From Treponema sp. (GTDB taxonomy: Bacteria; Spirochaetota; Spirochaetia; Treponematales; Breznakiellaceae), in NCBI GenBank assembly GCA_031257595.1, contig JAIROH010000253.1, positions 1-6,830 of the forward strand: 6,830 bases of DNA, written 5' to 3'. Both the position numbers and the translations under genes were made by a program. The notes below the pieces were generated by a model that searched no databases, was not told where the DNA came from, and saw only the letters and a list, made by a program, of their open reading frames with translations. This document shows positions 1 through 6,383 of the stretch, in pieces; the stretch's first letter is position 1; each line of letters begins with the position of its first letter.

Positions 1-1
1 C

Positions 2-883
2 GATCAGGAAATACCCGGAGCGGCCAACCTGAGAAGTTTCCAGCGTAACGCCCTGGTGCGCCGCCTTCTGGCCCTTTCCTCCGATACGGACATACTGGTT
101 CTTGATTTGGGGGCGGGAACCCATCAGTCCATACTGGACTTCTTTCTGCTTTCCGGCCGGGGCATCGTGGTAAGTTCCCCGGCGGTAACGGCAACCCTTA
201 ACGCCTATGTGTTTTTGAAAAACACCGTATTCAGGCTTATGTATACGGCGTTTGCCAAAAATTCCCCGGCCTATGCGTACCTGGAAAAGACGCGCAGGGA
301 CGGAAGGACGCATCTCTATATACCGCAGATACTTTCGGAAATTAAAAACGAGGATTCGCAGTCGTACCAAAAATACGCCGAAGCGGCCGCCCACTTCCAT
401 CCGCGGCTTATCATGAACCTGATCGAGGATCCCAAAGACGCCGATGTGGCGATGAAGATACGCCGTTCCTGCGAAGAATACCTGGATGTAAAAGTGGAGC
501 ACCTTGGGGTGATGTACCGGGACACGATTCAGGATACGGCCCTGGCCTCCAGACTGCCGGTGGTACTGTACAAGCCGAACTCGGTTATTTCCCAGGCGAT
601 TTACCGGATCGCCGACAAAATTCTCCAGTCCGATGAAGAGGACTATTCCCTTACCCAAAGAGACGTTGACGACAGCTTCCAGGAAGCAAGCCTTGAAGCG
701 GAAATCGATTTTGAAAACAAAATGGAATATGTGGAAGAACTGCTTCATTCGGGGGCCCTTTCCCAGGGAGATCTTCTGGAAACCGTAAAAAGCCAGCAGC
801 TTGAAATTTCCAAGCTCAAAAAAGAAAATAATTTCCTCAAACATAAACTAACCCAGGCGGCGTCCCAGGGTTTCAAACCCTAG
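2..883 (+). CDS. flhG: FlhG/MinD-like P-loop ATPase, 3' part (5' end outside window)
   Basis: The reading frame is open from base 2 to the TAG at 881-883 (293 codons visible), so the gene begins upstream. The missing part should hold the Walker A P-loop of this family. Numbering from base 2, the stretch DTDILVLDLGAGT (about residues 29-41) matches the Walker B region of MinD/ParA ATPases of the FlhG/FleN/YlxH type. It is followed by an IVVSSPAVTATLNAY segment, the family's 'P-E-x-T-S-x-x-x-A-Y' region in altered form. Later HPRLIMNLIEDPKDAD and LGVMYRDT fit the C-terminal half of the fold. Residues about 258-286 form a leucine-rich heptad helix (LLETVKSQQLEISKLKKEN), a probable coiled coil beyond the ATPase core. 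FlhG works at the membrane with the GTPase FlhF to set flagellar number and position. The next gene, a FapA homologue 15 bases away, supports a flagellar role. Another MinD/ParA role cannot be excluded without the 5' half. An internal GTG at 56 is not the start, because conserved sequence continues upstream in frame. Confidence 0.75.
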   Translation, partial: DQEIPGAANLRSFQRNALVRRLLALSSDTDILVLDLGAGTHQSILDFFLLSGRGIVVSSPAVTATLNAYVFLKNTVFRLMYTAFAKNSPAYAYLEKTRRDGRTHLYIPQILSEIKNEDSQSYQKYAEAAAHFHPRLIMNLIEDPKDADVAMKIRRSCEEYLDVKVEHLGVMYRDTIQDTALASRLPVVLYKPNSVISQAIYRIADKILQSDEEDYSLTQRDVDDSFQEASLEAEIDFENKMEYVEELLHSGALSQGDLLETVKSQQLEISKLKKENNFLKHKLTQAASQGFKP

Positions 884-887
884 TGTA

Positions 888-893
888 GAGGGG
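888..893 (+). promoter_or_regulatory. Shine-Dalgarno site of fapA
   Basis: GAGGGG lies 5 bases before the ATG at 899, between that ATG and the preceding stop at 883. It supports this start and shows that canonical ribosome binding sites are used in this genome, in contrast to lgt and thrC, which have none. Confidence 0.75.
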
Positions 894-898
894 TTCGT

Positions 899-3766
899 AT
901 GGCGGCTATTGCGGTAGGAAACGCTGCTGTTGTCATTGATCCTGAAGAAATCCGCGCCACGTTTGTTTTTACCCCCGACACGGAAGGTGTCGGCTGGGAT
1001 ACCGACGCGGCGGTAAAGCTTGCCCGGGAAAACGGGCTAAACCCCGTACCCCAGGCGGCGGAACTTGATCCGTTCATACAAAAGGCCGCCAGGGCCAAAG
1101 CTCCGATGGAGATGATCCTCCTTGAAGGCGTTCCGCCCGAAGCGGCCGAAGCCGAAAGCGTCATCTGGGAAACCCTGGCCGTACCCGGCGATCTTGCGCC
1201 GTTTAAAGACGAGGCGCTGGCAAAGGCCGGCCCGCCGGAACTTTTTCGCACAAGGATCGAAAAGGTAAAACGGGCCGCCCTGGTAAAAAAACCGGGGAAA
1301 TTTCCGTTTATGTCCGCCAAAGAAGACGTTGTGGAGGTTTGGGACAAAAAGGAAATAAAAGAACGGGTTACCGTCGATCCTGAAGTCAGGGAGATTCGCT
1401 ATGTTTTGGCGGATCGCAAGCTTGGTGTTTTAAGCGCCGCCAAACCCGGCAAGCCGGGAAAGAACGTATTCGGCAAGCCCATTCCTCCTCCGGTTTTGGA
1501 AGATTCGTTTTTTTATCCGGGGAAAGGAATACTCCGCGATAAAAACGAACTGCGCTCCCAATACGGGGGTTTTATCCGCATAGGCGCAAACTGGGCCGAC
1601 ATCGCCGCTTTTGCCAAACCGTCCTGGGAAGTGCATACCGGAACCGACGGCGTAACCCTGTTCTTCACATTCCATCCCGGCGATCCCCGTTTTCCCGTAC
1701 CGAAAGGCGCGGACATTATCGCGGAAGCGCGGAAAGACAGCCCCATGGACTTTATCCCTCCGGAAGAGATCGACAGGGCGGTCGCCCTTTCAGTGAAAAC
1801 GCGGGAGCCGGTATACGCCCTGCCGCTTTTCAAAATGCGGGAAGCGGAAGCCAGGGTCAATGTCTCCCCGGATCTTCTGCGGGCGGAACTGGTTCTCCGC
1901 AAGGGCGTCGCCGGAGCGCGGCCCCTTGAAATGAACGCGATAAGCCAGGCGATACGCGATTCCGGGGTAAAGGGCTTTAACGCCGAAGAACTCAAGGCGG
2001 CAATAAAATCCTTTATGGAAGGATCCGGCGCGGTCCTGACCTATGCGCTGGCGGAAGGAAAAGCCGCGTCGAGGGGCGGCGACAGGAATGTCGAGCTTTT
2101 GGCAAAGCCGGTCCCGGCGGAAGAAAAAGCCGCCCTGCTTAAACGGCTTGCGTCATACGACAACGCCGGGGGTTTTCCCTGTTCCGAAGCGGACCGGATC
2201 TGCGTTGTGGAAAAAGGTGAAAAGGCCGCGCTGGTAACGCCGGGCGGGAGCGGCGAAGAAGGCTGTGATGTCTACGGTGGGGTTATACCGGGACTTCCGG
2301 GCAACGATCCTGAAATCAGGATATTCCGTGGACTCCGTATGCGCGGATCGGACATTATCGCCGAAACGGACGGGCTTCTTCTTGTCAAGGGAATAAAGGA
2401 AAGCGGTGAAGAAAACAAAAACCGCGCCGGAGAATCTTTTTTTGGAACGGTAATCGAATACCGGGACGCGAGGTCGGCGATCCAAATTTCGCCTGACGCA
2501 ATGGAGGCTTCCGCCGAGCTTTACGGCGCCCGCGGTCCCGGCCTGCCGCTTAATCCGGAATTTGTTATGGAATCTCTTGCCGCCCTGGGCGTTACAAAAG
2601 GGATCGACAACGAGGCGATAGAAACGGCCTGTAAACTTGCTTCGCTAAAGGGGAGCGTTTCCGCGGTTCTTGCCCGCGGTACGCCGCCTGTGGCTTCGGG
2701 CGGGCAGGTTGTCACCTGGCTGGTTCCGGCCTTTGCCGAGGGCCAGGTTCACGCGGGCCGGGCCTGTTCCGTTACCCAGGGCCAGGCGCTTGCCGAACTT
2801 TCCGTGGCGGCGGCGGAAGTAAAAGGTTTCGACGTAACGGGCAAAGTCCTGGAGCCGGGGCCGGCCGGGCCGGAACTGGCCTGGGACGAAACGGCGATTG
2901 CCGCTGTGGACGCTGAAAACGGGGAACGGCTTGTCGCGAAAAAATCCGGGGAGCTCCGCTTTGAACCCGGCGGAGCCGGGGCGGAAAGGCTAACAATCAG
3001 AAGCCAGAGGGGAATCCGGGGCGACGTGGGAAAAGAGACGGGAAACGTACATCCCGGTTACAGCGTTATCGGCGGGAAAGACGTGCTTGTCGGGGGAAGC
3101 GCCGGCGCGGCGTTGATCTCCGCCGGCGGCAAAGCGGTAATAGCCGGGGGAATAAACGGCAGGGGCGTCGTGCGCGCCCGGAATTCCATAGAGGCGGCGT
3201 TCGCGGAGCGCGCCACGCTTCTCGCGGTGGAAGACATCAGGCTGCGGGGCCGCTGTGAGGACTGTACCGTCAAAACCAACGGCAGGCTTGTCATTACCGG
3301 AGAAGACGGAAAGCTTTCCGGCGGGGTCTGCAAAAGCAGGGGAGGGCTTTCCGCCCCGGAACTGGGAGCGGAGGGGTCAAAGCGGACCGAAATCTCGTTT
3401 GGGCAGGATTACCTTATAAAAGATCAGATAGAAGCCGGTGAACGGGAAAGTGAAAAAATAAACGCGGCCCTGGACGCAATGGAGCTGCGGATAAAAAATA
3501 CGCGGGAAGCCGCCGCGCTCCAGGCCGCGCGGGAAGAAAAGGTGCGGCTTTTAAAACTGCGGGAACAGCTCCGGCTTAAAGTGTTTACCCTGCGGGAACG
3601 GTTTGAAGAACACCACGATTCGGAGATCGCGATAAAAGGCGCCGTGTATCCCGGCGTAGTTATGGAAAGCCACGACAGGTATTATGAAATATCCGAAAAA
3701 CGCAGCGGGGTGGTCTTTTTCTTCGACAGGGATTCGGGCCGCATCAGGGAACGGCCGATAGGCTGA
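899..3766 (+). CDS. fapA: FapA-family (DUF342) flagellar assembly protein, long multi-module form
   Basis: This 955-residue protein begins at an ATG with a good ribosome binding site 15 bases after the FlhG-like gene, so the two are probably cotranscribed. Domains in order: FapA N-terminal-like modules at about 8-80, 243-310, 317-400 and 526-600; beta-turn motifs of the pattern G-x-x-G-x-[DN]-V-x-G at about 185-192 (GKPGKNVFG), 452-460 (GEEGCDVYG) and, more diverged, 641-648 (VKGFDVTG). A glycine-rich right-handed beta-helix-like core follows at about 690-815, with repeated short V-x-V/I-x-G-x-V units. A charged coiled coil runs from about 842 to 905, and a short beta-rich end (YPGVVMESHDRYYEI) closes the protein. 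This core plus coiled coil is the hallmark of FapA/DUF342. No signal peptide or membrane helix is visible, so it should be cytoplasmic. FapA affects polar flagellation in Vibrio, but its biochemical role is poorly known. Homologues are usually shorter; the extra length here comes from the repeated N-terminal part. It is unrelated to the Fap amyloid proteins. Confidence 0.85.
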   Translation: MAAIAVGNAAVVIDPEEIRATFVFTPDTEGVGWDTDAAVKLARENGLNPVPQAAELDPFIQKAARAKAPMEMILLEGVPPEAAEAESVIWETLAVPGDLAPFKDEALAKAGPPELFRTRIEKVKRAALVKKPGKFPFMSAKEDVVEVWDKKEIKERVTVDPEVREIRYVLADRKLGVLSAAKPGKPGKNVFGKPIPPPVLEDSFFYPGKGILRDKNELRSQYGGFIRIGANWADIAAFAKPSWEVHTGTDGVTLFFTFHPGDPRFPVPKGADIIAEARKDSPMDFIPPEEIDRAVALSVKTREPVYALPLFKMREAEARVNVSPDLLRAELVLRKGVAGARPLEMNAISQAIRDSGVKGFNAEELKAAIKSFMEGSGAVLTYALAEGKAASRGGDRNVELLAKPVPAEEKAALLKRLASYDNAGGFPCSEADRICVVEKGEKAALVTPGGSGEEGCDVYGGVIPGLPGNDPEIRIFRGLRMRGSDIIAETDGLLLVKGIKESGEENKNRAGESFFGTVIEYRDARSAIQISPDAMEASAELYGARGPGLPLNPEFVMESLAALGVTKGIDNEAIETACKLASLKGSVSAVLARGTPPVASGGQVVTWLVPAFAEGQVHAGRACSVTQGQALAELSVAAAEVKGFDVTGKVLEPGPAGPELAWDETAIAAVDAENGERLVAKKSGELRFEPGGAGAERLTIRSQRGIRGDVGKETGNVHPGYSVIGGKDVLVGGSAGAALISAGGKAVIAGGINGRGVVRARNSIEAAFAERATLLAVEDIRLRGRCEDCTVKTNGRLVITGEDGKLSGGVCKSRGGLSAPELGAEGSKRTEISFGQDYLIKDQIEAGERESEKINAALDAMELRIKNTREAAALQAAREEKVRLLKLREQLRLKVFTLRERFEEHHDSEIAIKGAVYPGVVMESHDRYYEISEKRSGVVFFFDRDSGRIRERPIG
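920..2698 (+). repeat. Diverged repeated N-terminal modules inside FapA (protein-level)
   Basis: Four segments of the FapA protein share one pattern: a strand with [IV]-x-[IV]-[SD]-P-[DE], a second hydrophobic strand, a glycine/proline loop, a helix ending in a G-[VL] turn, then a second helix. Approximate positions are residues 8-80, 243-310, 317-400 and 526-600. The best-conserved copies are the last two (VNVSPDLLRAEL with DSGVKGFNAEEL, and IQISPDAMEASAEL with ALGVTKGIDNEAI). The second copy is the weakest. The copies are not similar enough at DNA level to be recent duplications. The assignment was made by eye. Confidence 0.55.
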
Positions 3767-3777
3767 CACCCCTCATC

Positions 3778-3806
3778 CTGACAAAAAAACGCGGATCCGT
3801 TAGACT
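3778..3806 (+). promoter_or_regulatory. Predicted promoter of lgt (leaderless-type)
   Basis: A -35-like CTGACA at 3778-3783 (5 of 6 to TTGACA) is separated by 17 bases from a -10-like TAGACT at 3801-3806 (4 of 6 to TATAAT). The expected transcription start falls at about base 3813, which is the A of the lgt ATG. No Shine-Dalgarno sequence precedes the gene, consistent with a leaderless message. The -10 is weak, so this is a prediction only. Confidence 0.45.
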
Positions 3807-3812
3807 TATCCC

Positions 3813-4892
3813 ATGTTTCTGTTTGTCGATTTTCCTTCCTGGCTTCATCCGGAGATAATACCCGGCCTGCCGGTACGCTGGTATGGCCTTATGTATATCG
3901 TCGCCTTTGGCGTCGCTTTTCTGCTGTACCGCAGGCAGGTAGCCGAGCGGCGTTTTCCGATGACCGAAGATCAGCTTTCGGGACTTTTTTTCTGGGGAAT
4001 CGTCGCTCTGGTACTCGGCGCCCGCGTATTTGCCACGATAGTATACGAAACCGATATCGATCTGCGGGACATGTATCGCAGGCAGCCCTGGCTTGTATTC
4101 TGGCCTTTCGTGAACGGCCGTTTTACCGGCCTTATGGGGATGAGTTACCACGGGGGGGTTATCGGCGGCATTACGGCGATATTTGTCTATTCCGCGGTAA
4201 AGGGTTTTGATTGCCGGGAAATCGGGGATATGTGCGCCGGGAGCATACCCCTTGGCTATACGTTTGGACGGCTCGGCAATTTTATCAACGGCGAACTTTA
4301 CGGCAGGGTTACTTCTTCTCCCCTGGGAATGATCTTTCCCCACGCGGAGAGTTTTCCGGCGGATCTGCCCTGGGTAAAACGCATAGCGGAAAGCTGCGGC
4401 CTGGACACAGGCGGCGCTTTTGTTAACCTGCCCCGTCATCCTTCCCAGCTTTACGAAATGTTTTTTGAAGGAATAGTTCTCTGGGGGATCATCTGGCTGC
4501 TGCGGAACAGGAAGCCCTTCAAGGGTTTTCTTATCGGAATCTATCTTGCCGGTTACGGGCTGTTCCGTTTTTTTATCGAGTATTTTCGCGAACCCGACGC
4601 CGATCTCGGCTATCGTATCGAACTGGTTAAAACGGACCTTCCGCCATCGGTTTTTTCCTCGTTGTTCAATTTTTCCACAGGCCAGGTTTTTTGCTTTGTT
4701 ATGATAGTCGTTGGCCTGGCCTGGATAGGCATAGCGTCTCGCCTGCCCGGCCGGGAACCGGTACGTATATATCCCGGACCGGACGAGGATCAAAGAAAAT
4801 CGGATCAGAAAAAATCGGATCAGAAGAGGCAGGAACAGAAACACGAGGAGCGGAAAAACCGGCGCAAACTCCGTAAAAAACTCGGAAAATGA
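3813..4892 (+). CDS. lgt: Prolipoprotein diacylglyceryl transferase (Lgt)
   Basis: Lgt is an inner-membrane enzyme that moves a diacylglyceryl group from phosphatidylglycerol to the lipobox cysteine of prolipoproteins, the first step of lipoprotein maturation. The family motifs are present in order: RWYGLMY (22-28), SYHGG (111-115), the signature GRLGNFINGELYG (152-164), RHPSQLYE (208-215) and FRFFIEYFREPD (251-262). Residues matching the functionally important E. coli positions are Tyr24, His113, Arg153, Asn156, Glu161, Arg252 and Glu256. Several hydrophobic membrane segments are visible, for example around 24-38, 58-76, 218-230 and 290-308. The ATG start is chosen because MFLFVDFPSWLHPEIIPG matches the usual N-terminus. 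There is no Shine-Dalgarno sequence; see the predicted promoter just upstream. At 359 residues it is longer than the usual roughly 260-300. The extra is mainly a cytoplasmic-type tail (about 323-359) rich in Lys, Arg, Gln and Glu. The gene is separated from fapA by 46 bases and probably has its own promoter. Confidence 0.95.
   Translation: MFLFVDFPSWLHPEIIPGLPVRWYGLMYIVAFGVAFLLYRRQVAERRFPMTEDQLSGLFFWGIVALVLGARVFATIVYETDIDLRDMYRRQPWLVFWPFVNGRFTGLMGMSYHGGVIGGITAIFVYSAVKGFDCREIGDMCAGSIPLGYTFGRLGNFINGELYGRVTSSPLGMIFPHAESFPADLPWVKRIAESCGLDTGGAFVNLPRHPSQLYEMFFEGIVLWGIIWLLRNRKPFKGFLIGIYLAGYGLFRFFIEYFREPDADLGYRIELVKTDLPPSVFSSLFNFSTGQVFCFVMIVVGLAWIGIASRLPGREPVRIYPGPDEDQRKSDQKKSDQKRQEQKHEERKNRRKLRKKLGK
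4796..4825 (+). repeat. Perfect 15-bp tandem duplication in the lgt tail
   Basis: AAAATCGGATCAGAA occurs at 4796-4810 and again, identically, at 4811-4825. Because the unit is 15 bp it stays in frame and encodes two KSDQ(K) units inside the charged C-terminal tail of Lgt. The flanking sequence (DEDQR before, KRQEQK after) looks like decayed copies of the same theme. The exact match suggests a recent slippage or duplication event. Confidence 0.85.
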
Positions 4893-4898
4893 GTCTCG

Positions 4899-4924
4899 GT
4901 CCCGCTGTCCCGGCCTCCGTCCCG
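4899..4924 (+). repeat. Three GTCCCG direct repeats in the lgt-thrC gap
   Basis: GTCCCG occurs at 4899-4904, 4907-4912 and 4919-4924, in a C/T-rich stretch just upstream of the thrC promoter-like sequence. The unit is short and the spacing (8 and 12 bases) is irregular, so it may be chance in G+C-rich DNA. A binding site for a regulator is possible but unsupported. Confidence 0.3.
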
Positions 4925-4929
4925 TTGCC

Positions 4930-4959
4930 CTGACATTGTGTACTTTTTTGTGATATACT
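4930..4959 (+). promoter_or_regulatory. Predicted promoter of thrC (extended -10, leaderless-type)
   Basis: An extended -10, TGATATACT, lies at 4951-4959: the TG motif one base before TATACT, which matches TATAAT in 5 of 6. A -35-like CTGACA at 4930-4935 sits 18 bases upstream. The expected start of transcription is A4966 or A4968, giving a leader of two bases or none before the ATG at 4968. No Shine-Dalgarno sequence is present. This is the best promoter in the window and shares its CTGACA box with the lgt promoter. Confidence 0.6.
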
Positions 4960-4968
4960 CTGTTCACA
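4949..4968 (+). promoter_or_regulatory. Inverted repeat TGTGA-N10-TCACA over the thrC -10 and start
   Basis: The 5-bp arms TGTGA (4949-4953) and TCACA (4964-4968) flank the -10 box and end on the first base of the start codon. A repressor bound here would block the promoter. The arms resemble Crp/Fnr half-sites, but the spacer is 10 bases instead of the usual 4-6, so no regulator is assigned. The arms are short enough to occur by chance. Confidence 0.25.
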
Positions 4969-6383
4969 TGCGTTATTACAGTACCCGAAACAATTCGGAT
5001 CCCGTTACTTTTGCGGCGGCGGCCCTTACCGGTCTTGCCCCGGACGGCGGCCTTTACATACCCGAAGAAATTCCGCGGTATAGAGATTCGGTGCGGAAAA
5101 ATCTGGGGGCCATGGACTTTTTGGAAATTGCCTTTGAAACGATTCTGCCCTATGTAAAAGACGAGATTCCCCCTCAAGTACTTGAAGACCTTGTCACCGG
5201 GGCCTTTCCATTTGGCTGTCCCCTGGTTCCGTTCGGTTTTAACGGTAAACCCGCGGATTCCGTCACGAGCGGAAACCGGGCTTCCGGCCGGAGCTTCCCC
5301 CTGGTGCTGGAACTGTTCCACGGCCCCACGGCGGCGTTTAAGGATTTCGGCGCCCGCTTTATGGCCCGCTGTTTTTCCTGGCTCCGCAGGGGCGAGTCAA
5401 GGCCGCTATGTATATTGGTTGCTACTTCGGGCGATACCGGCGGCGCCGTAGCGGACGGCTTTTTCGGCGTGGAAGGTATTGATGTTACGGTGCTGTACCC
5501 CAAAGGCAGGGTTTCGGAACTCCAGGAAAAACAAATAGCCGGGCTTGGCGACAACATTTCCGCCCTGGCTGTGGAAGGAAGCTTCGACGACTGTCAGCGT
5601 CTTGTTAAATCCGCTTTTGCCGATAAAGAACTTAAAGAATCCCGGTCACTTTCATCGGCCAATTCGATCAACATATCCCGGCTTATTCCCCAGGCGCTGT
5701 ACTATGCCGCGGCGGCGGGCAGGGCCGGCGCCGGAAAAACCGATCCCGGCCTTGGCGCAACCCCCTGGCGTTCAGGCGGAAGAAACGGCGGGAATGTCGT
5801 TCCCGGCCTGCCGCTTACCATGACGGTTCCCAGCGGCAATTTCGGTAACCTTACCGCGGGCCTTTACGCAATGGCCATGGGAGCGCCGATCGCCGGGTTT
5901 ATCGCCGCCACAAACATCAACAAAACCGTGCCGGATTATCTTGAAAGCGGCGAATACAAAACAAGGCCTTCCCGGGCAACCATTTCCAACGCCATGGACG
6001 TGGGCGCTCCCAGCAATTTTGAGCGCATGGCCGCCCACTGGTCTTACACGGAGATGAAAAAAACGATCCGGGGGTTTTCGGTAACCGACGACGAAACCCG
6101 TACAACCATCGGGGATGTGTTCAATAATTGCGGATATTATCTTGATCCCCACGGGGCGGTCGGCTGGACCGCGGCGGACAAAGCGACGGCGGCGGGGATC
6201 CTTACAGGGACAACGGTCGTCCTTGCTACGGCCCATCCGGCAAAATTTTCCGAAACAGTGGAACCCATTACCGGCCCCGTCCCTGTCCCGGAATCAATCC
6301 AAAAGGCCATGGCCCGGACAGCCTGGGCCAAAACGATTCCCGCGGAACTTTCGGCGTTAAAGGAATTTCTTTTACATGATTAA
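4968..6383 (+). CDS. thrC: Threonine synthase
   Basis: ThrC is a cytoplasmic PLP enzyme that converts O-phospho-L-homoserine to L-threonine, the last step of the pathway. From the ATG at 4968 it has 471 residues, near the size of E. coli-type enzymes but with added loops. Key motifs: the N-terminus MRYYSTRN; ELFHGPTAAFKDFGAR, with the PLP-binding lysine at Lys125 (family PT-L-AFKDFG, here Ala for Leu); ATSGDTGGAV (152-161); ANSINISRLIPQ (231-242); VPSGNFGN (287-294); ATNINKT (314-320); SNAMDVGAPSNFERM (340-354); and ATAHPAKFSETVEP (420-433). An in-frame GTG at 4938 would add ten residues, but it lies within the promoter and the added residues are unlike the family. Relative to E. coli ThrC there are two inserts: about 90-110, before the lysine motif, and about 251-282, which is Gly/Arg-rich. 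Both look like surface loops. No catalytic motif is lost, so the enzyme should be active. Confidence 0.95.
   Translation: MRYYSTRNNSDPVTFAAAALTGLAPDGGLYIPEEIPRYRDSVRKNLGAMDFLEIAFETILPYVKDEIPPQVLEDLVTGAFPFGCPLVPFGFNGKPADSVTSGNRASGRSFPLVLELFHGPTAAFKDFGARFMARCFSWLRRGESRPLCILVATSGDTGGAVADGFFGVEGIDVTVLYPKGRVSELQEKQIAGLGDNISALAVEGSFDDCQRLVKSAFADKELKESRSLSSANSINISRLIPQALYYAAAAGRAGAGKTDPGLGATPWRSGGRNGGNVVPGLPLTMTVPSGNFGNLTAGLYAMAMGAPIAGFIAATNINKTVPDYLESGEYKTRPSRATISNAMDVGAPSNFERMAAHWSYTEMKKTIRGFSVTDDETRTTIGDVFNNCGYYLDPHGAVGWTAADKATAAGILTGTTVVLATAHPAKFSETVEPITGPVPVPESIQKAMARTAWAKTIPAELSALKEFLLHD
6359..6364 (+). promoter_or_regulatory. Possible ribosome binding site of the nuclease lipoprotein gene
   Basis: AAAGGA lies inside the 3' end of thrC, 11 bases before the ATG at 6376. 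The spacing is a little long. Ribosomes ending thrC at 6383 could also restart at the overlapping ATG. Confidence 0.4.

Noticed and set aside
56..58. GTG as start of the first gene
   Set aside because: The frame is open to the window edge and the upstream residues continue the family-like sequence. Starting here would remove the P-loop, so the gene is cut by the window.
880..3333. Several minus-strand open frames of 60-160 codons opposite fapA
   Set aside because: All overlap a convincing long gene, have Ser/Ala/Arg-rich translations and show no recognisable domain or ribosome binding site.
3737..3756. GGCCG/CGGCC inverted repeat near the end of fapA as a terminator
   Set aside because: It lies in coding sequence, the stem is only 5 bp, and no run of T follows. 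No convincing Rho-independent terminator was seen in either gap.
3781..3812. Riboswitch or small RNA in the fapA-lgt gap
   Set aside because: The gap is only 46 bases and holds no stable stem beyond an 8-bp CGGATCCG palindrome; a promoter explains it better.
4938..4940. GTG as an upstream start for thrC
   Set aside because: It lies between the -35 and -10 boxes, has no ribosome binding site, and adds residues unlike any ThrC N-terminus, while the ATG at 4968 gives the normal MRYYSTRN start.
4949..4968. Crp binding site at thrC
   Set aside because: The half-sites resemble Crp's but the spacer is 10 bases instead of 6, so it is kept only as an unassigned inverted repeat.
3744..5321. A 525-codon open frame on the minus strand across lgt and the start of thrC
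   Set aside because: It lies opposite two well-recognised genes, has no family resemblance, is rich in Arg, Lys and Pro as expected of the complement of biased coding sequence, and has no credible start. The sense codon use rarely gives antisense stops here.
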